This document shows positions 21,946 to 36,600 of a DNA stretch of 64,000 nucleotides, piece by piece. The first letter of the stretch is position 1. Every line of letters starts with the position of its first letter. The stretch spans positions 20,947,459-21,011,458 of the forward strand of contig NC_079969.1 of assembly GCF_029852145.1 (NCBI RefSeq), in the 5' to 3' direction. The position numbers were made by a program, and so were the translations under genes. Source of the DNA: Microplitis mediator (Eukaryota; Arthropoda; Insecta; Hymenoptera; Braconidae). The notes beneath the pieces were generated by a model that saw nothing but the letters and a program-made list of their open reading frames with translations, made no database searches and was not told where the DNA came from.

Positions 21946-22584
21946 TATGGGAAAGCATCAGTTGCCGACATTGTTTTTGCTGAATGAATCGAATGCCTAC
22001 AATATTCATCCGTACATTAAAATGCTTACTATTCAATTTCTTGCTACTCAGTTGCCTACTAAAATTTATTTTCTACGGTTCTATTGCCTACATAAATATA
22101 AAATATATTATTTAATTGCATACAAAAACTATTGCACTATTCTATTACCAACTTAAGAATATTTCATGATGTTCAATGGATTAATATTTAACTGTGTGTC
22201 CAAATCAAAGAAATCCCTAATTACTGTAGAGAAGCTTTTCATTTATTTGCTGAGAAAATCAAGTACTGGTTGAGGAGAAATGATCGACGTTCAAGACCGA
22301 TCACTTGAGAAAAAAAAACACAGCTGATCTGAAAAATATCAGTACCACTATAGTCTTCACAATAGCAGCTGAAAAGTTCAGAGTTTTCTATTAGAAATTA
22401 TAAATACTGTGTATAAAATGATATATTTTAAATTTATGCAGGCAATAGAACCGCAGAAAATAAATTTTAATAGACAACTGAGCAGTAAGAAATTGGACAG
22501 TAAGCGTTCATAATTTACGAAAAAATATTGAAGACATTTGATGAATTCGGCCAAAGCAATGTAGGCAACTGATGTCTTCCCATA
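21946..22584. mobile_element. Foldback M, about 640 bp
   Basis: The left arm TATGGGAAAGCATCAGTTGC and the right arm GCAACTGATGTCTTCCCATA pair. Inner pairs are ATTCAATTTCTTGCTACTCA / TGAGCAGTAAGAAATTGGAC and TACGGTTCTATTGCCTACAT / ATGCAGGCAATAGAACCGCA. The arms span about 200 bases, with an unpaired centre. It lies downstream of the kinase stop codon. Confidence 0.75.
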
Positions 22585-24229
22585 TTTATTGACAATTTCA
22601 ATTAATGAAAAATTATTTAAATAATGAGATTACTTTAATTACTAAAAAAATTAATTTTTTTTTGTTTTATATAAATCGAATGTTACTTAGGCAGTGGTCG
22701 TGATTGCATTAATAATTTATAAATCATTCCTGAGCTTATATAAAAAAAATTTATAAAATGGCATTACAATTGAAAAAAAAAAAAATGATAATATAATTAA
22801 CAAATAATTATATATATATAATATATTCGTTTACTAAATAAAGTATATGAGCGCATGCTTAGCTCAATTAAAATAATATACTTTGTTATTATAATTATAT
22901 GATAATTACTTTTCTTTTGTTTACTATTTTTTTTTTTTTTTTTTTTTTAATGATACAGTTATTGATTTTTAATAACTGTGAATATTGCATTCGCAAATAG
23001 TGATAGCGATGACGACAGTACGAAAAAAAAAAAAAAAAAAAAAAAACTAAATTAATATAATATAATAATAATAATAATAGTTAGTAATTAAAGAAAAATT
23101 ATTATTAAAGGTTAATTCTTATCGGAGATCTAAGTAAGACAGTGGTAGATTAATATCACAATAAGACTACTCAGGCCTCGTGAAACTTGGGCACAATCAT
23201 TTGCTCATCATCATTCGCCTTCTGAGATTTGTCTCAATTCATCATGTTTTGATACATTTATAAACTTTCATTCTACTATAAGATACAATTTACTTTTCCC
23301 TGTTATGATAAAATTACTAGGGCCTTTATTAATCTATATCTATATATATATAGATATATATCCCCATGAAGATGTGCGAGTATGCAAATCTATCGCGAGA
23401 TCGCAAAATTTTTTTTTCGACTATTTGGAAGATTAAATGACGTTAAAATCATTCGTGTTGTCCACTCAGCAGTCTTAATACAATCAAATAAAATCTGGAT
23501 TATTATTTTGTCATGGTTTTTGTTCACTCAGAATTAAAAAAAAAAAGATGAAAAATGATAAAAAAAAAAATTGACAATCAGAGTGATAGATTTTTTGTTG
23601 TTGCCATCATAATTAAACATGCATGTAGACACTTGTCATTTTTTTCCCTTCCACTCACTCGCCTTCTTCGCAATATATTTTTTATTATTTTTTTCGACAC
23701 GTGAGGCTGTTACCTGGATCTACTTTAGCCTCTTAACTCTCACTGCAAGCTGCGTGACTAACAACAGTAATTACACCTCGATCTCAGTTGATGGGAAAAA
23801 TTGTCGAGCCAGTTAAGTTCTTCACAATCTCGTATTCTGCTTATTTCGTTCGTTCTTTTATTCTTTATAGTTTTTTTTTTCTTTCAACTTCTTATCATCA
23901 TTGCAGGCCGGAATTATTCTCGTTGCGTTTTTATCTTTTTTTTTTTTTCATAACAAAAAAAAAGAAAAAAAAAATATATAAATATCGTTGTTGTCTTCGT
24001 TAACCGGCCCAAGGTTTACTTTTTTTTTATGATGGTAAGTATTTATTGTCGGAACTCACAGTAAGGAGATAATGAAATGGATGATGCGGTCCCAAACAGC
24101 AAGAAGTTTAAACTCGGTTCCGTTTATTGCCAAGGACAATTGATTACAAAAAAAAAAAAAAAAACGTGCGCTAGTAAACATCCTGAAGCAAAAAATAATA
24201 ATTCAGAAGTGACTGGCGCACACGCGGCT
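22585..24229. other. Probable proximal 3' UTR of the DYRK2-class gene (minus strand)
   Basis: This follows the kinase stop at 24230 and has no coding signal of its own. It is AT- and homopolymer-rich, with more complex islands at 23150-23300 and 23600-23830. Tail signals in reverse (TTTATT) are too frequent to pick one. Confidence 0.35.
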
Positions 24230-27200
24230 TCATAGTATTGCAGGTAAATAAGTTCCAGAATCATCAAGATTGGGATCAAGACTTGCGACAATATCTCCGG
24301 TTGATGCGTGTCTTGAGGCAGCAGGCTGAGTTCCACTTGCTAAAGCATGACTACTTGCACTACCGTTTAGTTTACTTTTAACTGCAAGTGTATTATTGTC
24401 GGTACTATCAATAGCCGTAATCTTCGATACACACTTTCTACCTCTATAGAGTCTATACAAACTATACTGCTGCTGTTCATCCTCTAGCGTTATTGCACGT
24501 TGTCGAGGTGCACTAACTGAGACTGATTGACTGTGGCTTGTTTGATTTGGCTCTATTGTCGAATTAATCATTGAACTCACAACCGACGAACCCATCGACG
24601 ATGACGTACTCAAGTGCGAAGACGAGGAAGTATTGAGCCACTTGTGACGCATCGCTTCATCTGGAGTCATTCGTTCCTTTGGATCCCATCTAATAATTCA
24701 AATCATTTTATTTAATAAATTAGTTATTAAAGTTAATGTTTTTTCCCATACCTGCACTGAAAGTTTAAATTTCTGCCCTGTTTAGTGGGAATAAAGTCGT
24801 ACTTTTCTCTTATGTGAAAACAAATGGTAAAAATTAGCGCATGTGCTATTCTTCTCGCACACAGAGACAAAAATTTAAACTTTCAAGTGCAGATTTGCTG
24901 AAAAAAAGTATACGTCCTACGGAGGAAGGTACGACGTCTCAATCTGCGTGTTTGCCACCATCACTTTCGGCTCGCTAGGAAATCACATGCGGGTTGGGTC
25001 CTACTTTTCTTTCTAGGTGTGTAATATACTATTTTTTTATTTATTAGTATATTACACATCAAGGGAGAAAAACAGGACATTTCAGTTCGCGTGTAATTTC
25101 CTATCGAGCCGAAGACGAGGGTGGCAAGCACAGAAATTGGGACGTCTTACCTTTCTCCGTAGTGTATATACTTTTTTTCACCAAATCTGCACCTGACAGT
25201 TTAAATTTTTGTCTCTGTATGCGGGAAGAATAACGCATGCGCTAATTTTTATCATTTGTTTTCTCATAAGAGAAAAGAACGACTTTCTTCCCTTTAAACA
25301 GGGCAAGAATCTCAGCTTCCGATGCAGTTATGGTGAAAAAAATACAATAATAAAGAAATCTTACTCGAGGCATCTGCTGACAAAATCAATGAAAAGTGGA
25401 TCATTTGATCTAAGCGCTATTGCAACATTCTTATTGCCAGGTCTTCTTTTTCTTCCTTTGCTGTTGACTATACACCTCGGATTGCCCTTGGAATCGAAAA
25501 ATAGTCTACGACGAGTGGCATGAGAGATTAACGATTCTGGCGGCGGTCCCAAGACTTCCATGATACATGCGAGCTGCTCGATTTCATTCTCCCCAGGAAA
25601 AAGGGGATATCCGGTGTGTAATTCAGCAAGAATACAGCCCAGACTCCACATGTCTATTGGAGTACCGTATGGTAATCCAAGAATCACTTCAGGACTTCGA
25701 TAAAATCTTGATTGGATGTACGTGTAAACACGCTGATGACTGTAGCAAGATGAACCAAAGTCTATTACTTTTATTGAGCTGCTGCCACGTTGTTTCAAGA
25801 GAACGTTTTCCTAGAAAAAAAAAAAAATAAAATAAAAATATATAAATAAATAAGATTCAAGTATGATAAATAATGTAATTAAAGGTAATAAATTCAGTGG
25901 CTATATGACTTTAAATGTGTAGACGTAATACATTACTCTATGAATACATAAAAATAAAATAAGTAATACATAGATACGCGTAAATACCGTAGTGCGGGTT
26001 TCGTCTCGGTCATCAGACACGGACATAAATACTTTTAAAATACCAAGTGAGACTTATAAGTGCGTACAAGAACGTTTATAGCATAAAAATTTATAAAACC
26101 GTATGAGCTTTAATGTGAAGCTATATAATCTATAGTTTCTCTATTCGTTTTTGCGCATTTACGTTGTACGAGATAAAGAAATTCTCAAGTTAAACGACGC
26201 GTATATATATATATATATATGTATATAGACTTAGGCTCTAGGCTATTCCCATTTGACAAATGCTTTAATTTTCTTGAACTTACTGGTTTTAAATCGCAGT
26301 GGATAATGTTCTCACGGTGCAACAATCTCAGACAGTTTATGAGTGAATTGGCGAAACGACGAATTAAGCTCAGACTGAATCCCTGATAGTTGTTCTTCTT
26401 GATCAACTCGTAAAGATTCAAGCTATAAAATTAATTAACATTTATTTTTATTTAATATCATAATATAATTAATAATTTATTTTACCAAATACGCTATTGC
26501 TTATAATTTATTTTTATTTGCAATGTTATTTTCAGTGTTTAATCCATTGATTTTTTATTACGATAACGAGAAAAAAAGTCAGGTATTGTTGTATCATTTA
26601 TTTATGAATAATGATTTTGTGAATTTATCCTGAGTAATATTCTCGTGATCGATGTAAATAAATGTAATCATCTCCGGTAATGGATATCAATAGATAAAAA
26701 TATTAAATAAATATCAGCGTCAATTTATTCAAGTGTTTTGTATTCGTAGAATAAATTGTTTTTTAAAATTATTATTATTATAATAATTATTTTTATTTTT
26801 TGCATTGCGTATGGTCATATATTTGGCATAGATCATTTTTTGTTCATTAAATTTTTGGCGTCTTATTATAATGGAAAATCATCCAGGACCTTCACGAATA
26901 TAATATATATCCATAAGAAAATTTGATGATAAATTTATTAATTTTTGTAAGTAAATTCAATGTTATAATAGAAGACCTGGGTTAGTTTTCTAAACTAAAC
27001 CACCATTATTTTGTCTCGGTTCTTTTTTCTTGTAACATTGAATTCACTAAAAATAAAAAAAATCTGAAAACCGCCTGACCCTGCGGGCCAGCCCCAAAAC
27101 TTCCCGCTATTTCGAGCTCAGGGAGCTCGGAAACATTATTACTTGTAAATTTTTGAGCTCTTCGAGCTGAAAAATTTGTTAGGTCGGTAAAACATAGCTT

Positions 27201-27528
27201 CACTGAAGAATTATAATTTTTGTCCGACGATATCTTTGGATGGAATGAACCGATTTGGACGTTCTTGGTAGCAATCGAAAGGGCTCAACAAGACTTAAAA
27301 CTGGTTATATTTTGAGGTTAATCGGGCAAGTGGTTTATAAGTTATACGCAAAAAACCGAAAACAAAAAAAAAAATTCTAATTTTTATTATTCGTATAACT
27401 CGTAAACTACATGACCGATCTACCCCAAAATCTGATCAAGTCTAAGTTTTGGTGAGCCCTTTCGATTGCCACCAACTACGTTCAAATCGGTTGATTCGTT
27501 CCAAAGATATCGTCGGACAAAAAACATA

Positions 27529-27623
<95 letters not shown>

Positions 27624-30600
27624 CGTCCATACGGGCGTAATCAGAATAGCTTCCTAGGACCTCAAAACGTCGACATCTGATGAAAACTCGATTTTCGAAA
27701 ATCGGAACGAAACCAATAACTTCCCTTTTTTTGAAAATTTTCAATTTTCTTAGCGGGAAGTTAAAAATTATTATTAATTATAATTAACATACCTCATGAG
27801 TTCGAAACTAATGCACAAATGGTTTCTGAAGTAAAAGTACTCCAGCATGTGTATCACATTGTGTTGCGAATCCGCGTCAAGATCTTTCTTCCTCAGATGA
27901 TCTAAGATCCTCACCTCAATAAGAGCTTGATGATGGAATCTCTTTTTATTTCTATGAAAACAGACATTTATAAATTTATTAACATAATATCTTATATTTA
28001 TATATTACACTTTTAAAAACTTTTACGATTTTCAAAGATAATTGTTATGGAAATTTATTAAAATTTATAAAATTAATTGACTTGTGAACAATAAAAAAAT
28101 AATTATTTCAATAAAATAAAATAAAATACATTGTGATTTTAATCTTCATGACGTTTATTACTTGGAAATTTAAAGTTATGTAAAAATAAGTTAATTTATA
28201 ATGATATTTATACTTAATATTTTTGACTGATTTGAAATTGTTAATAACTTCAAGTAATTTGCTTTAAATTTAAATAAAAATTTAAAACAGTGTACGCGTA
28301 AAGATATTATATAAAATATATATATTTTTATTTAATGTACCTGATTATCTTGATGGCGATATGCTGTCCGGTTTTATGATCTAACGCTCGAATAACTTGC
28401 CCAAAGCTTCCTTTCCCTATTACTTCCAATATTTCATATCTAGTAGTGTAAAAAAGATAACATTTATAAATTTATAAGAGAAAACATTTTTTTTACAAGT
28501 CATTGTATTGATTTTAATAATTAACAAACCTGTAAGATATATGATCGTGCGGAATTTTATGGTAACTTCCCGTATCATCGTCATATCCACTATTTTCTGC
28601 ACCCTCTTCACCATGAATTTTACACGCCGACAATCCTAAATACCAAATCTCCGAATATTTTTCAATTTCAGTACGCTCGTACTCAGTCAGTCGTGAGCCA
28701 TAATATTTGGCTGCTTCTTGTGGTGTCATGGGTAATCTACGTCCTATTTAAGAGACATCAGTATTTATTCAGTAATTATAATTAAGAAAGACATTTAAGA
28801 TAATTAAGCAACAAGTAGCTATCACGAGAGTTAACAATGTTTAAGATGTATTGACTTAACAATCAACATTAATTTAGTTTAAGGTCGTGGGATTTTATGA
28901 CAATTATATATTCAAACAAATGAATAAATAAATCATAAATAGTACTTAATCTTTTACTCAAGACTTTAGAAACATACATAGAAAGAAATAAACTTTAACC
29001 TTTAAATGACACATGTCTGTGAAAATACGTATGTGTCATACTGTGACATTTTGACCCCAGCCTGAAAAAGTGACCATTATTCTAATAGTTTTCAAAATTT
29101 CTCTTCCAATAAATTCTGGAACACGGTTCTTACTTTTAAAAAGCAGCCTAAGCCTTTATCATGTTGAACTTTTTGGATTTTACGCGCTACTCAATTACGC
29201 GCTATTTTCAAAATTTTCAATATTAAAAAAGAAAAACCGAAATTTTACGTCAAAGATCGACTAACTTAAGATAGTTTTGGTCTCGTACACTGAGAAAAAA
29301 ATACCTATTGCATGGTTAATTTTATATCTAATGCGAGGAATCATTTTCTTGACAGAAGAAAATAAAAATTCATTTACATTACTGCAAAAGAAAAAAAAAT
29401 AGATCAAAATATCTTGAAATAAATTTGGGTTTCTTCGATTAAGAAAGTTATTTTGAATGAAATCTTGAAATTTTTACACCAAAAATGAATTAAATTGAAA
29501 ATTTTTAATATAATAATTTCTTGTGGTAAAAATATATAATGATTTGAAAAGATTTGTTTTCTTTCAGTGTGAGTAGATTTTCCAAAAATTATAGGTCTAA
29601 ATTGACAGGTAACGGGACTAGCCCTATTTTTAACGGAAAAATTAAAAAAAAAATCCATTGAAAATGGAGTGGAGTCAAAATGGCACCTGGTGTCATCCAA
29701 AGATTAAAAGTTTTTTTTTAAACAGTAACGAAGCGATCAATAGTTCATTTAAGATATTAAAATTTTGAAATTTTAGTTAAATAATTCGAATAAAAATTTT
29801 GAAGGCTGATTTCAGATTTGAAAACTTTTTGTTAGCAATTTTGGATGACCTGAATCATCTCATGCCTCCAGGTTGCCCCTATGTACGAATTTAAAAAAAA
29901 TTCAGAAGGCCCGTTTTGCACTTTCATTATTCTTCTATATTATTGTACAGTCTAAAGTTTTGAATATTGAATAGAATGTCCCGGGTCGGAAAAATTGATT
30001 TATTTTAAAATCAAATAAAAATTTTAAGTTATTTCTTAAATTTTTTGTTTTTATCTAGACCAAAATCAGATCAAGTTTTTCGACTCGGGAAGGCAACTCA
30101 AATATATTAAAGTATTTAAATGATTGTCTGATAATCCCATTAAATGTTTTAATAGTTTATTACTATTCACATCATATATTTTTCAAAATTATTATTGTTC
30201 TTGTTATTTATTTATTTAATAAACTTTTTTCTTAACATACCATAAGCATCAACGTGGACACTTGTGTTGAGTGGATCATGCAGGGGTACATTGTTGTGGT
30301 TATTGTTAGAGGCGGAGTGGTTTCCATTGTTGTTGTCAGTCGTGTCCCGCGATGTTTTGCTATTGCTGAGTGACGGTAGTTTCTGTAAAAAAAAAAAGAA
30401 AAACTATTAATAATAAATTCAAAATATCAATTTAATTATTTAACTTTTTTTTTTTTTATTCTGTTTTATCTAGCCGTAGATTTTCATGCCAGAAAACATT
30501 AAAACAAAAAAAAAAAAGTAACATAAATATTGCCGCTGTTTTGGTGAAGATGTAAATTACTTTCAGCTAAGAGTGCGGATTTATTTTTAGATAATTATTT

Positions 30601-33600
30601 CTCTCACCCCCTCTAAAAAAGCAACTGAGAGACATGAAATATTTTTTTTTCTTGTTACCCTCGTTTATATCTTTTCAGACTCTTCCGTTCTCTTTGTATA
30701 CTTGTGACACTCAACTAGCCACGTATCACATAAAAATAAAAATAAAACAAACAAAAAAAGAAGAAAAATACATAAAATCTATTCGCAAAAGTATGGTAAC
30801 GTACGTCACTGAAGGAATAGTATTTTATAATAAACTTGACACACTAATTATTTTAAAAATTAATAAAAAATATTTTGAAAACACTTTTGTCATTTATTTC
30901 AATAATACCAGTAGCATTCCATATGTCTATTGGTCAGCAGTATTTCACAATCAACAAAAATAACTTTTTCTAAACTTTAACTAAATAGTATGTAATGTAA
31001 CTCGTTGGCGTTTGGTCCGCTATTTTTCTAAACTGTCACAACTAATAACAAAAAATGTCAAGCTTTTAATGGATAACTATGTTCGATTACAAACTTTGCC
31101 ATTTACTAAGTACATAAAAATATAAAACATATAAAAAGCAACCAAATACACAAGCCAGAAAAATATAACTCGACAATTTCCACGCTCGTTATTGATCCAA
31201 TACTGGGTCGTTGCATACTCATAAAGTTTCGCAAAATTAAAAACAAAAAGAATTTCAATATAATATATATATTTTAGGGTAGCTTGACAAAAAATTTTTT
31301 AAAAAAGAAACACTTAATTTATTTGGTACAAAAAAATTTTGTCTTTTTACCAGACACTAATTTTTGAAAGGTGAAAGTGAAAAAAAATCCAAATTTTTTT
31401 TAGCCGCCCGCATATATATTCATATAAATACATCTTAGGGTGACTCAAAAATAAAAAATCAAATAAAGAAACATCCGATTTTTTCAATATTTAAAAAATT
31501 TTCAAGATTCTTAAGTGACCTCTAGAAATTAAATTTTTGAGTTTAAACTTATTGAAATTTATTTTTTTACCGTTCACTAACTTTTCAAAGGATGATTCCC
31601 TACGTAAGTGAAATATCTATAAATAAATAAATAGATTTTAGGCCGACTCAAAACAAAATTAAACATAAAGAAACACCCGATTTTTTATGATACAAGTTAT
31701 CCAACATCTGATAATTTTCCGAACTTTTTCAAAACAATAAATTATTAAAGATAAAGATTTTTAAAAATTGCAGTTGTAGTTTTTTTAATTTTCTACATGT
31801 GCATATTTTTAGTCCTTATAATCATTTCTTTTTTTATCATACACTAATTTTTCAAACGGTGAAAGTAAAAAAAAAATCAAATTTTTTTTTAAGCCGCCCT
31901 AATACATATATATTAAAATATATAATGATATAATAGTATAAATAACGCCTAAAGGTTTGAATCTAATTCAAGTGCGTTATCGTAGTCTATTGCAATGTGT
32001 CAACGAGGTCTGTCAACGACCCTCCCACTCGGTTAACGACTCCGGAAAGTCGCTGAATGGCTTTTTCCGTGCTCCTATTACCCGATCACTTGCCGTTTGT
32101 CGTATCATATGACTATAATCCAACGGTAGTAATAGTAGTGTGCTTCTGGTGGTGTTATTTTGCCAAGCTGTTCAGGTGCTTTTCTAGACTAGGTGTCTCC
32201 TGTCAGGATCGATGGTATTCCAACATACAACGATCGCTGGAAAATAGTGGGCAGCCCTGAACAGGCAATTATTCCTCACCGACTATGTGGTTTACCTTGT
32301 GCTGGCGCATCACCACTGGTGTCCAAGCCTTTCTAATACCGTATGTAGTTGATGGTGCAGTAATAACAACAGCAACAGCAACATCAATGTAGCCTAGCAA
32401 TAGCAAAAGCACTGAGCGACTATCTATTCAAACTGTCGTATGTATATTACGCGTACATACATATATATGTCTTCATAGAAATAACTGTATGTACACCTAC
32501 TCAGGCTTATATCCCGTGTAATGAACATACATGTGGGCGTAGTCAACGCCGTCAACGCCAACATATATTTACTACGTCGCGTTACATTAGGTAAGAACAG
32601 AAGCCTTGTTAGGAAATTTTAAAAGTAACTTAATAATTATTTTTGACACTTTTACTTTTATTTTATATCATTATTTATTATTTTCATTTCATCATTTCTT
32701 TGCATGTTTCAAATATAGAGGACGGGGCACGGCGGGCAAAATGAAGTACCCCCAAAATTTTGTAAAAAAAAATTTTTTTTCAATGTTTTTTAAACATTCC
32801 AAAATCACTTTTGTAAATATAATTGAGCATAATTTTGAATTTATTTTTATTAAACTTCTTCAAAAATCGAGTGTTAGTCGAAAAATATTAATGACTTTCT
32901 TTCTATGATAAAAACTATTAACAATTTTTTTTACTTCCTTTGTATCCAAGAATTATGTAAAATGTAATTTACTTTATGTGAATTACTTATAAAAAAATGT
33001 AGTTTAATCAAATTTATTTAATAACCAGAAATTTTTTTTTTCACCTTTTATAGGGGGTACCCCATTTTGCTTGCAGAAATGAAATTTTTTTATATTTACT
33101 TTGAATATCATTAAAAAAAAAAAGATTGAACATATTCGAGTCCTCGAAAACTTGATATTTTCTTAAGTACCTCGTTTTGCCCCCCCCCCTCCCCACAAAA
33201 TGATTCAATATTCAAATTACGTATGTAATTTCTTAAATTATATTACAATAATATAATATGTAAGTTTACGTTAACACACTGGAATTTAAATACATAAGAA
33301 TGATTTAGAATAAAAGTTATGGAAACTCTGTTCTATCTTACTTAACTTTTTTGACTGTTTAACATAATTTTGTAAAGACGAGGCTCTAAGGGATTCATAA
33401 AGTTGCATTCATATGCAATTGCCCATCAAAAGTTATTCGAGTGTATCCAAACAAACAATTTGTCGACTTGACTCATCTCATCAGTAAACTCGCGTTCAAC
33501 AGAATTTATTTACTCTAGCTCTCTGATTCAAGATAAACTTCTTTAGCCGAACCTACTAAAAAATTCAAAGGACCCTCGAGATTGTAATGACATTTGACCA

Positions 33601-36600
33601 TTTGAATATTTCATTGTCACTTTCCTTTTTAAAATAGAAAAATTTTGTTCACTGTCAAAAATTATGATTTACATCATGACTCGGTTGTGTATCTGGTTGA
33701 TAAATTTTATTATTTAGTATTACAATGGGGTGGTTATTTATTTAATTTTGAAATATTAAAACCTGTTTGAAGTAAATTTTTTATGGAACCATAAATCTTA
33801 AATAAAAAAATAAATCTCAACTGGAATCTTGTGTTTGTCGTAAGCAATTATTTGATCTGTAATAATCCAAGTTTATTATCTCGACCTATTGTAACTCGAT
33901 TGGAAAATTGTCTGAGACTCCTATCTATGCTACAAGAGAAGTAATTTCATCTTTTCTTCTTTTTTTTTTAATCACCGCCTCTAGGCATGAAGTAGAAATG
34001 ATAGGACAAGAATCTCGTGGTCAACCACACTCGCGGCAAATTCGTAACAATTAATTTCAATTAAAGTTCCATTTAGTACGGCGCAGATAAATCAAGTAGA
34101 ATGACATCAACATGCCTTGAAGCCTCTTCATATCGTCCAGCCGGTTTAACAAATTGTCGTTTTAATAACCGAAGGCGTTTATACCATCGCTTGAACGCAT
34201 CTTTGTCTTCCTTGTTCTCTAATATTTATTATTATTATTATTATTTGATTAGAGAATATATATGTAGCGTCATAGTTCATCAATAATCGCATGAGATTCA
34301 AGCTTTAATCCCGCTTTCTTATGATATGACGTCCTCTACTCTATCACTATAACATTTCTATACATTTTTTGTTGTCATCGATATACGTATCTACTATTGA
34401 GTTCAGGTACAATAGATTCTTTCATTTGGTTTTTATTTACAATATACAATTACTGCCTATTATCTTGTATACTAAAAAAATTTTATTCATTTTCAAAGAT
34501 ATTAAATTTTTTCTTCGTGACAAATTAAAAAAAAAAATTTAATTGTGTTTTTAATCTCACATTCAAAAATTTTCTGTTAAATTTAAAGAAAATTCCTTCG
34601 AGTTGTTGTCAAGTTTAAAGTAGTCAGAAATGTAAAATATAATTATTATTATATATAAAATAAGTTGGTCAGCTTGAACAGTTAACTCACTTTCCAATTT
34701 TCAGTAAATTTTTATTTTTTTTTTTCCGTTTCTTTAATTGAATTATTCTTGGAAAACTAGAAAAAGTTGAGCTTAAAATAAAATGAGAAACGATTGTAAG
34801 AAAAATAATTTTTTTCGTTTAGAAATTGGAGTCTCATTTTACCCCATATTCTTATATACTTGATTTTGACATGACTTTAAATTACCGAGTGATGAATAAA
34901 TTAAAATTTTAATCACAATGTATTTTATTTCCTTCCATTTCAATTATTCTCTCTTATGTCCATAAATCAATTAATTTAATAACTAATAGCTATTTAAAAA
35001 ACTATAAATTTTAATTGTCAATCATTATTTATCATTTATAATTATTTTTTAAATACTTCAATTTTCATGTCAAGGCTTCAATGAACTTACAACCTACAAA
35101 AAACTAATTAAGATTCTGAAAAAAATTAGTATTATATTTTTAAAATATATCGAATTCAAATTTAACTGAACATCTTGATTGATTACATAAAAATTTCTAT
35201 TTTTAATTAGTCGCATGTATTTTCATAAATAATTACCCTTCAATTTATGTTTTCGAATCACATTAAATTAAAATAAAAATTATTTTTAAAAGTCAATAAG
35301 AATTTTATTACTACAGAATTTATCAGTAATCACTTTATTTCGCTGGTTCTATGCACCATCATCTTTAAATCAAATTTTACAATAATTAATATAAAACTTA
35401 TAAATTAAATCTTTCTATTACCCATGTAAAAAAAAAATCGTTCCAACAAACTAATTTGATAGTAACGAAAAAAGTTTACCTATGATTTTATATGAGCGAA
35501 TTTTGAGTAAAAAAAAAAGAACGTTTTTAAAAGACTTTTTCACAAATTCCGAAAAAATTTCCCATTAGAAACCAATCGCCTCATAGGAATCAAAAACCGT
35601 TCATGAAAAGTTCCAAATTAGAGTTTTTTTTTTTCAACTTTTTTGGAACCAGGGTAAAATATAGTAAAATTACATTTTGAGAAATATGTTTTAAAATCAT
35701 TCATTTGTAACCCGAATTTCACTCATAATATCCTAGATAAACTTTTTTTTTACTGTCAAAATTACAAAAGTTTGACTAGAAGTTTTAATCCGTTCCAAGC
35801 TTACAAGTTCCATTTGTCGAACTTTTTTGAAATCTTTTTGGAATGATTTTTTTTTACACCGGATATACTGATGTTTTTAAATTTAAATTAAAAACATTTA
35901 ACAAATTTTGAAATTTATAAGCGAAACAGCGAAATATTACCAATAAAATAATTACTGATAAGGATCTGATCTGCCTTCAATTATACTCAAATTATAAGTA
36001 CCGATAAAAAAAATATATATGCTTTAACAAACATATATATTTTGAAACAATTAACAATAAAATTATATTGAATGTTGATGTTAAATCATGACTTGTCAAG
36101 TACTAATTTTTTTTTCTCCATACTTGATTATAATGATTGATAATAAAGATTATTATCTAAATGAATATTTACTCATGTGTACAAAACAATATCAGAGCAG
36201 AGCATAATTCCAATCAATAAGAGATTAATTCAATTCCAATGATTTCATCGTATCCGTGTTGAATATATATATATTGAATACAACTATAGCAAGTAAAGCT
36301 GGAGCTGGACACTTGATAAAAGCCGATTGGTGAATCGGGTTTTGGCCGTTAGTTCATTTCACATGAATAACCATTCGATCCATTGGGGATTATCGGATGT
36401 ATTTTTGGCCTCTATACATAAGGTTAAAGAAGTACCATCATATCATAAAGCCAGAGGGGTTTATACTAAACTTTAAAAGTCGGTTTAAAGCTACTTGTAG
36501 ACACGTGCTGGTAGCAAGTATAGACGTCATCAAGCCTCTAAGCGATTTGTCGGTCAGAATATACTATCGCTGACCTAGTTGCAACAACTTCAGGTGCACT

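Noticed and set aside
25567..25830. Plus-strand ORFs over 25209-25830
   Set aside because: They are antisense shadows of the kinase exon at 25365-25810, whose minus-strand frame has all kinase motifs.
27420..27744. Long Cys-Val and Thr-His repeat ORFs
   Set aside because: They are only the (CA)n microsatellite read in different frames inside a family A repeat.
28514..28729. Start of the kinase at the Met in MTPQEAAKYYG
   Set aside because: The exon continues upstream in frame to an acceptor at 28744, and the exons at 30241 and 47270 join in phase, so this Met is internal in the long form.
30634..30963. 109-residue plus-strand ORF
   Set aside because: AT-rich, Lys/Ile/Phe/Asn-biased composition with no splice partner or domain; expected by chance in this DNA.
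32057..32260. 67-residue ORF in the complex island of the kinase intron
   Set aside because: The island looks unlike its surroundings, but the ORF has no splice signals and no recognisable motif; noted instead as a possible regulatory island.
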